NCBI GenBank assembly: GCA_003151595.1
Contig: PLXW01000067.1
Coordinates: forward strand, 48,945-63,319
Origin: Myxococcales bacterium
Lineage (GTDB): Bacteria; Myxococcota; Polyangia; Polyangiales; Polyangiaceae
Direction: 5' to 3'
DNA length: 14,375 bases
This document shows positions 1 through 7,236 of the stretch, piece by piece (the stretch's first letter is position 1; each line of letters begins with the position of its first letter). The notes beneath the pieces are model-generated. The model was not told the origin of the DNA. It saw only the letters and a program-made list of their open reading frames with translations, and searched no databases. Made by a program: the position numbers and the translations under genes.

Positions 1-1808
1 GTGCCGTCGTCCTCGACGTCGATGGCGACGCCGGTCTGGTCGATGATCCCCTTGATCGTCTTGCCGCCCGGTCCGATGACGAGGCGAATCTGATCCGGCT
101 TCACCTTGATGGTCGTGATGCGCGGCGCCCACTGCGAGAGCTCGGGGCGGTTCGTGGAGAGCGTCTCCATCATCTTGCCGAGGATGAACACGCGCCCTTC
201 GCGCGCCTGCTCGAGCGCCTGGCTCATGATCTCGCGCGTGAGGCCGGCGATCTTGATGTCCATCTGGATCGCGGTGATGCCCTTCGACGTCCCGCAGACC
301 TTGAAGTCCATGTCGCCGAGGTGATCTTCGTCGCCGAGGATGTCGCTCAGGATGGCCAGGCGGGTCTTCGGGTCGGTCAGGACGCCGTCCGAGATGAGCC
401 CCATCGCGATGCCGGCCACCATCGACTTGATGGGGACGCCCGCGTCCATGAGCGAGAGGGTGCCGCCGCAGACGCTTGCCATCGAGGAGCTGCCGTTCGA
501 CTCGAAGATCTCGCTGACGACCCGGATCGTGTAGGGGAACTTGTCCTCGTCCGGGATCATCCGCAGGAGCGCGCGTTCGGCCAGGGCGCCGTGACCGATC
601 TCGCGACGGCCCGGCCCCCGGAGCGGCTTGGTCTCGCCGGTCGAGTACGGGGGGAAGTTGTAGTGGAGCATGAAGCGCTTCCAGCGCTCGCCGATGAGGG
701 CGTCGATCTTCTGCTCGTCGCTCGAGGTGCCGAGCGTCGCGGCGACGGCGGCCTGCGTCTCTCCGCGCTGGAACAGCGCCGACCCGTGGGTGCGCGGGAA
801 AATGCCGACCTCGCACACGATGGGGCGGACGGTGTTCATGTCGCGCCCGTCGATGCGCTTGCGCTCGCTCAGCACGTACTCGCGGACCACGTTGTACTTG
901 CGGTCCTCGAACTCCTCTTTCACCAGCTTCTCGATCGACGCGAACTTCTCGGGGCCGAGCTGCTGCGTCAGGGCCTCGGCCACCTTGGTCTTGGTGGCCT
1001 TGTAGGCGTCGTAGCGAGCCCGCTTGTCCTTGATCAGCGAGGCCTGCAGGATCTCCCTGTCGCTGATCTCCTTGATGCGACCGGCGACGCCCTCTGGCAG
1101 CGCCTTCTTCGCGAAGGTGCGCTTCGGCTTGCCGACCGCTGCGCGCATGCGCTCGATGAGCTCGATGATCGGCTGCGCGGTGCGGTGCGCGAACATCAGC
1201 GCGTCGATGATGTCGGCCTCGAGGGCTTCGGCCGCTCCGCCCTCCACCATGACGATCGCGTCCTTCGAGCAGGCGACGACCAGATCGATGTCGCTCTGCG
1301 CGTGCACCTCGAAGGTCGGATAGGCGACGAGCTCGCCGTTGACGCGCACGACGCGGACGGCCGCGAGCGGACCGGCCCACGGGATCTCGGAGATGTGCAG
1401 CGCCGCGCTCGCCGCGGTCATGGCGAGGACGTCGGTGGGGTTCTCCTTGTCGCTGGAGAGGACGGTGGCGATGATCTGGGTGTCCTGCCGGAACCCCTCG
1501 GGGAACAGCGGGCGGCAAGGCCGGTCGATGAGGCGCGAGGTCAGGATCTCCTCGTCGCGCTGGCGGCCTTCGCGCTTGAAGAACCCGCCGGGGATCTTCC
1601 CGGCGGCGAACGTCTTCTCGACGTAGTCGCAGGTCAGGGGGAAGAAGTCGATCCCCGGGCGCTCGTCGCCGCACACGGCGGTGACGAGGACGACGCTCTC
1701 GCCGTACGTCACGAGGACGGCGCCGTGCGCCTGTTTCGCGAGCCGGCCCGTCTCGAAGACGAGTGGCTTGCCGTTTACGATGACGGATTCACGGACGAAT
1801 GACGACAT
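1..1808 (-). CDS. pnp: Polynucleotide phosphorylase (PNPase), C-terminus cut by window edge
   Basis: 3'-to-5' exoribonuclease that degrades RNA with phosphate, releasing nucleoside diphosphates; core of RNA turnover machinery in the cytoplasm. I translated 602 codons from the ATG at 1808; the frame is open to the edge. The first RNase PH domain occupies about residues 10-145 (FKREGRQRDEEILTSRLIDR at 77-96), an all-helical linker follows, and the second RNase PH domain is at about 320-550 with FQRGETQ (355-361), YNFPPYSTGE (392-401) and the catalytic GDEDHLGDMD (491-500, Asp492 and Asp498 matching the two catalytic aspartates of E. coli). A KH domain begins near 570 with its GPGG loop at 588-591. 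The rest of KH and the expected S1 domain lie outside. The N-terminus fits the family without extension; an AGGAG sits 13 bases upstream. It follows rpsO by 228 bases, the usual rpsO-pnp order. Identification is certain; only the missing end is unknown. Confidence 0.97.
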   Translation of the reverse strand, partial: MSSFVRESVIVNGKPLVFETGRLAKQAHGAVLVTYGESVVLVTAVCGDERPGIDFFPLTCDYVEKTFAAGKIPGGFFKREGRQRDEEILTSRLIDRPCRPLFPEGFRQDTQIIATVLSSDKENPTDVLAMTAASAALHISEIPWAGPLAAVRVVRVNGELVAYPTFEVHAQSDIDLVVACSKDAIVMVEGGAAEALEADIIDALMFAHRTAQPIIELIERMRAAVGKPKRTFAKKALPEGVAGRIKEISDREILQASLIKDKRARYDAYKATKTKVAEALTQQLGPEKFASIEKLVKEEFEDRKYNVVREYVLSERKRIDGRDMNTVRPIVCEVGIFPRTHGSALFQRGETQAAVAATLGTSSDEQKIDALIGERWKRFMLHYNFPPYSTGETKPLRGPGRREIGHGALAERALLRMIPDEDKFPYTIRVVSEIFESNGSSSMASVCGGTLSLMDAGVPIKSMVAGIAMGLISDGVLTDPKTRLAILSDILGDEDHLGDMDFKVCGTSKGITAIQMDIKIAGLTREIMSQALEQAREGRVFILGKMMETLSTNRPELSQWAPRITTIKVKPDQIRLVIGPGGKTIKGIIDQTGVAIDVEDDG

Positions 1809-1827
1809 GGCAGCGTAAGCGCTCCTG

Positions 1828-1859
1828 GGCGCAATGCCGCGTACGTGCGGCGCGACGCC
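1828..1859 (-). promoter_or_regulatory. Stem-loop in the pnp leader, possible PNPase autoregulation site
   Basis: Seen: an inner stem GCCGC (1836-1840) pairs with GCGGC (1847-1851) around a six-base loop. An outer stem GGCG (1828-1831) pairs with CGCC (1856-1859), separated by a four-base internal loop. The element lies directly upstream of the AGGAG before the pnp ATG. Known: in enterobacteria the pnp leader forms an RNase III-cleaved hairpin through which PNPase represses itself. That this hairpin does the same is inference from position; the stems are short and such GC-rich DNA forms small stems by chance. Confidence 0.3.
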
Positions 1860-2036
1860 AAGCTCACCGCCCGCCTTTGATCCTCGGTTCGCGAACAACA
1901 ACCGCCGGGGGCGACTGATGCGCGCGAATCGAAGAGCAAGGTCGTGCTCGGTAGGCTCGGAAACGATTGAATCGGACGGCAGTCTACATGCGCCGGCAAG
2001 AGGCCGCCATCCCGCGGCGCTTCGCACCCTCGCGGG

Positions 2037-2306
2037 CTACTTTCGGAGGTTCAGCGCGCCGACCACCTTGCGGTAGCGGTCGAGACTCGCCCGCTTGAGA
2101 TAGTCGAGGAGGCGGCGGCGCTTGGACACCATGCGCAGCAGGCCCCGGCGCGAGTGGTGGTCCTTCACGTGCGTCTTGAAATGCTCGGTCAGGTACGTGA
2201 TGCGTTCCGTGAGCAGCGCGATCTGCACCTCGGGCGAGCCGGTGTCGTGATCGTGCGTGCGAAACTGGGTGACTACTTCGGCCTTCTTGTCGGTGTGGAG
2301 GGGCAT
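2037..2306 (-). CDS. rpsO: 30S ribosomal protein S15
   Basis: Primary 16S rRNA-binding protein of the small-subunit platform; nucleates assembly with S6 and S18. The 89-residue product has exactly the family's usual length. It shows the typical helical sequence with [19 protein letters not shown] (residues 17-35), [19 protein letters not shown] (36-54) and a basic C-terminus, including [11 protein letters not shown] (61-71). The open frame extends 18 codons further upstream to an ATG at 2360, but that extension is not part of S15, would begin upstream of the predicted transcription start, and the ATG at 2306 gives the canonical MPLHTDKK start. Ribosome binding may use the weak GAGAG six bases before the ATG. 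It is followed by pnp and preceded 96 bases away by the end of ptsI, with its own promoter in that gap. In E. coli S15 represses its own translation; here the leader would be short, and no matching pseudoknot could be assigned by eye. Confidence 0.97.
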   Translation of the reverse strand: MPLHTDKKAEVVTQFRTHDHDTGSPEVQIALLTERITYLTEHFKTHVKDHHSRRGLLRMVSKRRRLLDYLKRASLDRYRKVVGALNLRK

Positions 2307-2349
2307 CGATTCTCTCGGACGGGAGCTCAGGGAGCGCGCGGCGGCGCGC

Positions 2350-2377
2350 AGTATAGGCATAGCGCCGGGTTCGTCAA
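2350..2377 (-). promoter_or_regulatory. Sigma-70-type promoter for rpsO-pnp
   Basis: On the minus strand TTGACG (2377-2372; five of six matches to TTGACA) is followed after 16 bases by TATACT (2355-2350; five of six matches to TATAAT). The predicted start is near 2343, giving a leader of about 37 bases before the rpsO ATG. It is the best housekeeping-type promoter I find in the window and makes rpsO-pnp independent of the upstream pts genes. A perfect GCGCGC inverted repeat (2334-2339 and 2344-2349) abuts the -10 and spans the predicted start point. Confidence 0.65.
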
Positions 2378-2387
2378 TCAGACCCGG
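2365..2387 (-). terminator. Weak stem-loop after ptsI, overlapping the rpsO promoter
   Basis: ACCCGG (2382-2387) and CCGGGT (2365-2370) form a six-base perfect inverted repeat with an 11-base loop, 15 bases past the ptsI stop codon. No T-run follows it, so intrinsic termination is doubtful. The rpsO -35 hexamer lies inside the loop, so the repeat may equally be an operator. Low confidence as a terminator. Confidence 0.3.
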
Positions 2388-2402
2388 AATTGAGCCCGCA
2401 CC

Positions 2403-4313
2403 CTACTCCGTATCGGGCAGGGTTGGGAGCTGGTCGCGTCCGCTGCCCGGCGCTACCGAGCTGTACGGGCCGTTCTCGGCGCTCCCCGTGAGAAGGTCGA
2501 ACAGGCTGGGGGCGAACGTCCCCGCGATGAGCTCCTCGACGGCCTCGGCCGTGTCGAGCGCGAGCGCCGCCTCGGCGGTCCGCTCGCAGTCGACGCTCGT
2601 CACGCGCCGCAGCGCCTCCTTGATCTCCGGGATCGCCGCCGCCTCCATGGACAGCTCGCGGAGCCCGAGCCCGACGAGCAGCACCGCGGCGAGCGGGTCG
2701 CTGGCCATCGCTCCGCAGAGGGCCACCGGGACCCCGTGCACAGCGGCCGCCCGGGACACCTGCTTGATCATCCGGAGGATGGCCGGGTGGAACGGCGAGG
2801 CGAGAGGAGCGAGCGAGCGGTTTCCCCGGTCGATGGCCAGCGTGTACTGGATGAGGTCGTTCGTACCGATGCTGAAGAACTCCGCCTCGCGCGCGAGCAC
2901 GTCGGCCATGACGACGGCGCTGGGCACCTCGATCATGACGCCCAGGGGGATGTGCTTGGCTCGCGGGTGCCCGGCCAGGTCGACCTCTTCGATGGCCCGA
3001 CTCAGGAGCTTGCGCACGGCGCGCAGCTCCTGCACGCTCGCGATCATCGGGACCATGATGCGCAGGTCGCCGTGGTGGCTGGCCCGGATCATCGCGCGCA
3101 GCTGCGTGAGGAACACGTCGGGTCGCGAGAGGGCCAGCCGCACGGCGCGCAAGCCCAGGGCCGGGTTCATCTCCGCAGGCAGCTGGAAGCTCGACGCGAA
3201 CTTGTCGCCGCCGATGTCGAAGGTGCGCAGAGTCACCGGGCGCGGGGCGATCGCCTCGACGACGGCGCGGTACAGCTCGTACTGGTCGTCCTCGGTCGGC
3301 ATCGTCTTGCGATCGATGTAGATGAACTCCGTCCGGTAGAGGCCGATGCCCTCCGCGCCGTGGTCGAGGGCGAGGATCGCCTCGGCGGGCAGCTCGACGT
3401 TGGCCTTGAGGCTCACCGGCTCGCCGTCGCGCGTCACGCACGGCTGGTTCCTCGCGCTCAGCAGACCCCGCGCGAAGGCCAGGTGGCGGGCCCCCCGGCC
3501 GCGGGCCTCTTCGAGGACCGTGTCGCTCGGGTTGACGATGACCTCGCCGCGAAGACCGTCGACGATGACGGTATCGCCGGAGCGGATGATGGAGAGTACG
3601 TCGGCGGCGCCGACGACCGCCGGGATCTCCAGCGCCCGCGCCATGATCGCCGTGTGGCTGGTGCGCGTGCCGATCTCGGTCACGAACGCGACGACCGGCT
3701 CGCGCACCATGCCGGCGGTGTCCGCCGGCGACAGGTCCCGCGCGATGACGACCATCGGCTGGTCGAGCCTCGGCAGGAGCTGCTTGGCGTCGCCCGTCAG
3801 CTCCCGCATGAGCCGGTCGCACACGAACTCGATGTCGTGGCGGCGCTCGGTGATGTAGGCGTCTCGCTCGCTCGCGTCGGCGGGCGCGAACATCTTGGCG
3901 ATCTCGTCGCACGCCTGCGCGGCCGCCCACTCGGCGCACAGCCTGTCCTCCAGGATCTTCTTCTCGATCCGCTCGAGGAGCATCGGGTCACCGACCATCG
4001 CGAGGTAGGCGTCCAGGATGGCGTTGGTCTCGAGGGGGCCGGAGGGGAGGGTGGCGCTCACTTCCCGGATGTGGCCCTTCGCGTCCTCCACGGCTCGCCT
4101 GAGCCGCTCGACCTCGGCTGCGAGCTGCGCCGGCGGGACGTGCCGGCGGGCGTACGCCGCCCGTGTGTCGCCGACGACGAGGGCGGGGCCGACCGCCACG
4201 CCAGGGCTCCCCGCGATCCCTCGCAGCACCAGGCCGCGGGGCGTGCTCGCGTCCCCCGGGGGCACGCGCGACGAGCCCTGAGGGGGCTGCGGGGGAGGGG
4301 AGCTCCCGCTCAC
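2403..4313 (-). CDS. ptsI: PTS enzyme I (phosphoenolpyruvate-protein phosphotransferase)
   Basis: Takes the phosphoryl group from phosphoenolpyruvate and passes it to HPr, the first step of the phosphotransferase chain; cytoplasmic. The 636-residue product has the enzyme I order: HPr-binding N-domain (about 27-170), swivelling phosphohistidine domain with GTRTSHTAIMARALEIPAVV (215-234, His220 catalytic), then the PEP-binding barrel with GIGLYRTEF (322-330), LRTFDIGGDKF (362-372) and IGTNDLIQYTLAIDRGN (482-498). The catalytic cysteine is Cys533 in CGAMASD, where the family usually has Glu in place of the first Ala. No N-terminal GAF domain is present, so it is not the PtsP type. The start is GTG at 4313, overlapping the ptsH stop by four bases, with GGGGAGGG just upstream; this leaves a 26-residue Pro/Ser-rich extension before the conserved region. 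A GTG at codon 17 is a possible alternative start. Confidence 0.95.
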   Translation of the reverse strand: MSGSSPPPQPPQGSSRVPPGDASTPRGLVLRGIAGSPGVAVGPALVVGDTRAAYARRHVPPAQLAAEVERLRRAVEDAKGHIREVSATLPSGPLETNAILDAYLAMVGDPMLLERIEKKILEDRLCAEWAAAQACDEIAKMFAPADASERDAYITERRHDIEFVCDRLMRELTGDAKQLLPRLDQPMVVIARDLSPADTAGMVREPVVAFVTEIGTRTSHTAIMARALEIPAVVGAADVLSIIRSGDTVIVDGLRGEVIVNPSDTVLEEARGRGARHLAFARGLLSARNQPCVTRDGEPVSLKANVELPAEAILALDHGAEGIGLYRTEFIYIDRKTMPTEDDQYELYRAVVEAIAPRPVTLRTFDIGGDKFASSFQLPAEMNPALGLRAVRLALSRPDVFLTQLRAMIRASHHGDLRIMVPMIASVQELRAVRKLLSRAIEEVDLAGHPRAKHIPLGVMIEVPSAVVMADVLAREAEFFSIGTNDLIQYTLAIDRGNRSLAPLASPFHPAILRMIKQVSRAAAVHGVPVALCGAMASDPLAAVLLVGLGLRELSMEAAAIPEIKEALRRVTSVDCERTAEAALALDTAEAVEELIAGTFAPSLFDLLTGSAENGPYSSVAPGSGRDQLPTLPDTE

Positions 4314-4585
4314 TTACCCTCCCCGAAGCGACCTGCGATGAGCTCTCCGATGGACTGAACGCACTCCTCGGCGTGCTCGCCTCGCGCTCGCACCTCGAGC
4401 ACGGTGCCCTTCGAGCCGCAGAGGAGCAGGACTCCCATGACGCTCTTGGCGTTCGCGGTCTGATCGTCGCGCGCGAGCTCGACCTCGCACGGGAACTTGG
4501 ACGCGAGCTGGACGAGCTTCGTGGCCGCCCGCGCGTGCAGGCCGAGCTGGTTGACGATCCTGAAGTGTCCGACGGCTTCGCTCAC
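4310..4585 (-). CDS. ptsH: Phosphocarrier protein HPr
   Basis: Small carrier that receives phosphate from enzyme I on a histidine and can be phosphorylated on a serine by HprK. The 91-residue product carries GLHARAATKLV (15-25), with His17 equivalent to the usual His15, and NAKSVMGVLLL (45-55), with Ser48 in the position of the HprK target Ser46. Having both sites fits the presence of hprK three genes upstream. I chose GTG at 4585: it opens the HPr-like sequence, overlaps the rapZ stop as GTGA, and is preceded by GGGAGG four bases away. The ATG at 4741 would add 52 residues unlike HPr and lie deep inside rapZ. The stop codon overlaps the ptsI GTG by four bases. Expected partners are PtsI, HprK and possibly PtsN. 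Confidence 0.95.
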   Translation of the reverse strand: MSEAVGHFRIVNQLGLHARAATKLVQLASKFPCEVELARDDQTANAKSVMGVLLLCGSKGTVLEVRARGEHAEECVQSIGELIAGRFGEGK

Positions 4586-5556
4586 GAGCCCTCCCTGTGT
4601 CCCGCTCGCTCGGTGGGACCTGCGACCTTGCCGCGGTGCACGTCGCGATGCACCACGCTGATGGGCGTCCCGACGGACGCCGAAACGCCGCGAGCCAGCG
4701 CCTCGGCAATGACCACCGAGCGGTGGCGACCGCCGGTGCACCCGACGGCTATCGTCAGGTAGCTCTTCCCCTCGCGCTCGTACCGGGGCATCACGTACTC
4801 GAGGAGGGCGCGCGTGCGCTCGAGAAACTCCTCGGCCTCGGGCGCGGCCAGCACGTGACGCGCGACGGGCTCGTCGAGCCCGGACTGTTCTCGAAGGAGC
4901 GGGACGAAGTAGGGGTTGTCCAGGAACCTGACGTCGAGCACGACGTCGGCGTCGACGGGCGTGCCGTACTTGAAGCCGAACGAAACGACCCGCGTGATCA
5001 TCCGTGTCGCCCGGCCCGACGCCGGGCCGAAGTGCGCCACGAGGATCCGTCGCAGATCGTGCACGCTCGTGCTCGTCGTGTCGATGATGCGCGTCGCCCG
5101 CGCGCGCAGCGGGGCGAGCCTCTCGCGCTCGACGCGCACTCCGTCGAGCACCGCCAGCGCCCCCTCCGATCCGCTGCCGCCGGCCTCCGCCGAGAGCGGG
5201 TGCGGGCGGCGGGTCTCGCTGAACCGGCGCAGCAGGATCTCGTCGCTCGCGTCGAGGAAGATGACGTGAAGGTCTCGCTGACCTCCGGCCTCCAGCAGCT
5301 GCAGCACATCTCCGACCTCGCCCAGGAAGGCGCGGACGCGCACGTCGATGCCCAGTGCCACGCGGGTCATGCCGCCGCTCTCGCAGAGCGCGACCGCCTG
5401 CGGCGCGAGCGCGGTGGGCAGGTTGTCGACGCAGAAGAAGCCGAGGTCCTCGAGAGCGTTGAGCGCCTGCGACTTGCCGGCGCCGGACAGCCCGCTCACC
5501 ACGACCGCGGTCGGTCGCGCCGGGGAGCTTCCCTGGTTCGAGGGTGGCTGGGTCAT
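4582..5556 (-). CDS. rapZ: RapZ/YvcJ-family P-loop nucleotide-binding protein
   Basis: Family of ATP/GTP-binding proteins; in E. coli RapZ is an RNA-binding adaptor that delivers the small RNA GlmZ to RNase E and so tunes glucosamine-6-phosphate synthesis. Whether that RNA circuit exists here cannot be seen. The 324-residue product has a Walker A motif GLSGAGKS (22-29) and FFCVDNLP (40-47). The conserved C-terminal domain has FGFKYGTPVDADVVLDVRFL, then DNPYFVPLLR, and CTGGRHRS beginning at Cys273. A Gly/Ser-rich insertion (AEAGGSGSEG) lies in the middle of the protein. The ATG at 5556 overlaps the hprK stop as ATGA and its own stop overlaps the ptsH GTG. The same frame is open much further upstream (to 6393), but that part lies on top of hprK and is low-complexity Arg-rich shadow sequence. 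In many Proteobacteria rapZ sits in the same rpoN cluster. Confidence 0.93.
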   Translation of the reverse strand: MTQPPSNQGSSPARPTAVVVSGLSGAGKSQALNALEDLGFFCVDNLPTALAPQAVALCESGGMTRVALGIDVRVRAFLGEVGDVLQLLEAGGQRDLHVIFLDASDEILLRRFSETRRPHPLSAEAGGSGSEGALAVLDGVRVERERLAPLRARATRIIDTTSTSVHDLRRILVAHFGPASGRATRMITRVVSFGFKYGTPVDADVVLDVRFLDNPYFVPLLREQSGLDEPVARHVLAAPEAEEFLERTRALLEYVMPRYEREGKSYLTIAVGCTGGRHRSVVIAEALARGVSASVGTPISVVHRDVHRGKVAGPTERAGHREGS

Positions 5557-6698
5557 TCGTCCTCTCGCTTGATGGGGCGCGTGACCGGGACCCAGGCGCT
5601 GCTCTCGGTCCCCCCCGCCTGCGGCATGAGCGTCGACCACGTCGGCGCGTGCGCCCGGTCTTCGCTGGCGGGCGGCGGCTGGACGGGCGGGGCGCCGAGC
5701 GTCTCGGGATCTCGCTCGATGGCGGGCCGCGGGACGAGCTGCCCCTCGAGGCGCTCGAGGAACTCGTTCGCGGTGTGGCGTCCGTCGCGGCGGAGCAGCT
5801 CGTTGCGCGCTGCCATCTCGATGATGCTGCCCATGTCGCGCCCGGGCCGGACCGGAACGCGCAGCTCGCGCAGCGGCGTCCCCAGGATCGTGTGATGGCG
5901 CTCCTCGACGCCCAGGCGATCGAACTCTTCCTTCTCGTTCCACTCGCAAAGGCGCACGACCAGGTCTATTCGCTTGCGGTCGCTGACGGCGGTCACCCCG
6001 AACAGCTCGCGGATGTCGAGCACGCCGAGGCCGCGTATCTCGATGTGATGGCGGAGGAGGGCCGCGGGTTGCCCGAAAACCATCCCGGGCGGACGCCAGT
6101 CGCACCGGACGACGTCGTCGGCGACGATGGGGTGCCCGCGCATCACCAGCTCGAGCGCGCACTCGCTCTTGCCGATGCCGCTCTTTCCGATGAGCAGGAT
6201 GCCGACCCCGTAGACGTCGCAGAGCACGCCGTGAAGCTGCGTCTGCGGCGCGAGCCGGTCGTCCAGGACGGCGTGAAGGGCGTTGATGGTGCGGCTGGTG
6301 CGGGCGTCGGCCACGAACAGGGGCGTGCCGGTCGCTTCGGCGGCCGCGATGAACGTTCGCGGCGGCTCGCGGCCGCCCGTGATGATGACGCACGAGACTC
6401 CGAGCGAGAAGAACCCGCGCGCTGCGGAGCTGCGTGCGTCCAGGCCCAGCGCGTCGAGATACGAGAGCTCGGTCTCGCCCAGTACCTGCACGCGCGTCGG
6501 CACGACGCCGTGAAAGTGGCCCACGAGCGCGAGCCCGTTCTTCTGGACGCGCGGGTGCCGCAGCGGCCGGTCGAGGCCCGCCTCTCCCGCGAGCCGTCGC
6601 AACGTGATGGCGAGCTCCGGATCGTCCACCAGCTGGCCGACGGTCAACCTGGGGATCGTCTCGTTCGGCCCGCTCACTTCGTGGCTGTCTTCGGGCAT
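5553..6698 (-). CDS. hprK: HPr kinase/phosphorylase
   Basis: Phosphorylates HPr on its regulatory serine with ATP or pyrophosphate and reverses the reaction with phosphate; central sensor in PTS-dependent regulation. The N-terminal domain is degenerate; the catalytic domain has the conserved HGVLCDVYGVG, Walker A GKSGIGKS, LVMRGHPIVADD and the family signature GLGVLDIRELFGVTAV. Counted from the 6722 start, His164, Lys185 and Asp202/203 match the catalytic residues; subtract eight for the start used here. I chose ATG 6698 (381 residues) because AGGGGGAGAGGGG precedes it; the ATG at 6722 (389 residues) has no clear ribosome site but cannot be excluded. The usual length is about 310-330, and the excess is a Pro-rich C-terminal tail of roughly 60 residues with no recognisable domain. 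It lies 49 bases after ptsN and overlaps rapZ by four bases. Confidence 0.94.
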   Translation of the reverse strand: MPEDSHEVSGPNETIPRLTVGQLVDDPELAITLRRLAGEAGLDRPLRHPRVQKNGLALVGHFHGVVPTRVQVLGETELSYLDALGLDARSSAARGFFSLGVSCVIITGGREPPRTFIAAAEATGTPLFVADARTSRTINALHAVLDDRLAPQTQLHGVLCDVYGVGILLIGKSGIGKSECALELVMRGHPIVADDVVRCDWRPPGMVFGQPAALLRHHIEIRGLGVLDIRELFGVTAVSDRKRIDLVVRLCEWNEKEEFDRLGVEERHHTILGTPLRELRVPVRPGRDMGSIIEMAARNELLRRDGRHTANEFLERLEGQLVPRPAIERDPETLGAPPVQPPPASEDRAHAPTWSTLMPQAGGTESSAWVPVTRPIKREDE

Positions 6699-6747
6699 CC
6701 CCTCTCCCCCTCGAGCCCCCATCCGTCCGGGCAGCGGCGACGACGGC

Positions 6748-7221
6748 TCATCGGGCCTCCCCCTCCTCCGAGAGAATCAAGTCGTGGGCGAACCAGGCGT
6801 CGTGCGCCGAGACGAGCCTGTCGCGAAAGGCCTTGTTGCGGAGCAGGCGAGACACGCGGGCCAGCGTCTTCAGGTGCTCGCCTGTGGCGCGCTTGGGGCC
6901 CACGACGGCGAAGAGGATGGTCACGGCCAGGCCGTCGATTGCGACGAAGTCGACGCCCTCCGGAACGATGAGCAGGCTCGCGTACTGCATCTCGAGGCGC
7001 GGCAGGGCGCCGTGAGGGATGGCGACTCCCTCGCCGATGCCGGTGGACTGGAGCTGCTCGCGCTCGGTCAGGACGCGCTCGACCTCGTCTCGGTCGATCC
7101 GCGTCCCCTGGGTGAGCATCAGCGCCAGCTGACCGAGCACGGCCGCCTTGTCGAGCGGCCGCGCGCTGTCGTTGTGAGCGATGGCCACCCGTTCGGGCGT
7201 GAGGAGGTCCGTGAGTCGCAT
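6748..7221 (-). CDS. ptsN: Nitrogen-regulatory PTS EIIA (EIIA-Ntr)
   Basis: Phosphoryl acceptor of the regulatory PTS branch; in other bacteria it controls potassium transport, sigma-54-linked processes and stress responses by protein contact rather than by sugar transport. The 157-residue product covers the whole fructose/mannitol-type EIIA domain. It has TGIGEGVAIPHG (60-71), with His70 the phosphorylation site equivalent to His73 of E. coli, then FAVVGP and the C-terminal helices (HLKTLARVSRLLRN). The ATG at 7221 is the only start available: an in-frame TAG at 7242-7240 closes the frame upstream and no alternative start codon intervenes. There is no Shine-Dalgarno sequence; the bases before the ATG are GACCTCCCC. 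It lies 104 bases after hpf and 49 before the chosen hprK start. Its likely phosphate donor is HPr from the same cluster. Confidence 0.94.
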   Translation of the reverse strand: MRLTDLLTPERVAIAHNDSARPLDKAAVLGQLALMLTQGTRIDRDEVERVLTEREQLQSTGIGEGVAIPHGALPRLEMQYASLLIVPEGVDFVAIDGLAVTILFAVVGPKRATGEHLKTLARVSRLLRNKAFRDRLVSAHDAWFAHDLILSEEGEAR

Positions 7222-7236
7222 GGGGAGGTCGACAAG

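Noticed and set aside
321..1802. 493-residue open frame on the plus strand opposite pnp
   Set aside because: It is exactly antisense to pnp, has a skewed Arg/Asp/Gly/Leu composition and no recognisable domain; a by-product of GC-rich third positions.
2037..2360. Longer S15 with 18 extra residues
   Set aside because: The start would lie upstream of the predicted transcription start, and S15 is normally 89 residues.
2736..4358. 540-residue plus-strand frame opposite ptsI (and a 354-residue one at 2257-3321)
   Set aside because: Antisense to a fully conserved enzyme I; low-complexity composition and no family motif.
4582..6393. Longer RapZ with a 279-residue extension
   Set aside because: The added part is an Arg-rich shadow of hprK; the ATGA overlap start gives the normal family length.
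5544..6971. 475-residue plus-strand frame opposite hprK and ptsN
   Set aside because: Antisense shadow crossing two real genes; composition typical of GC-rich antisense frames.
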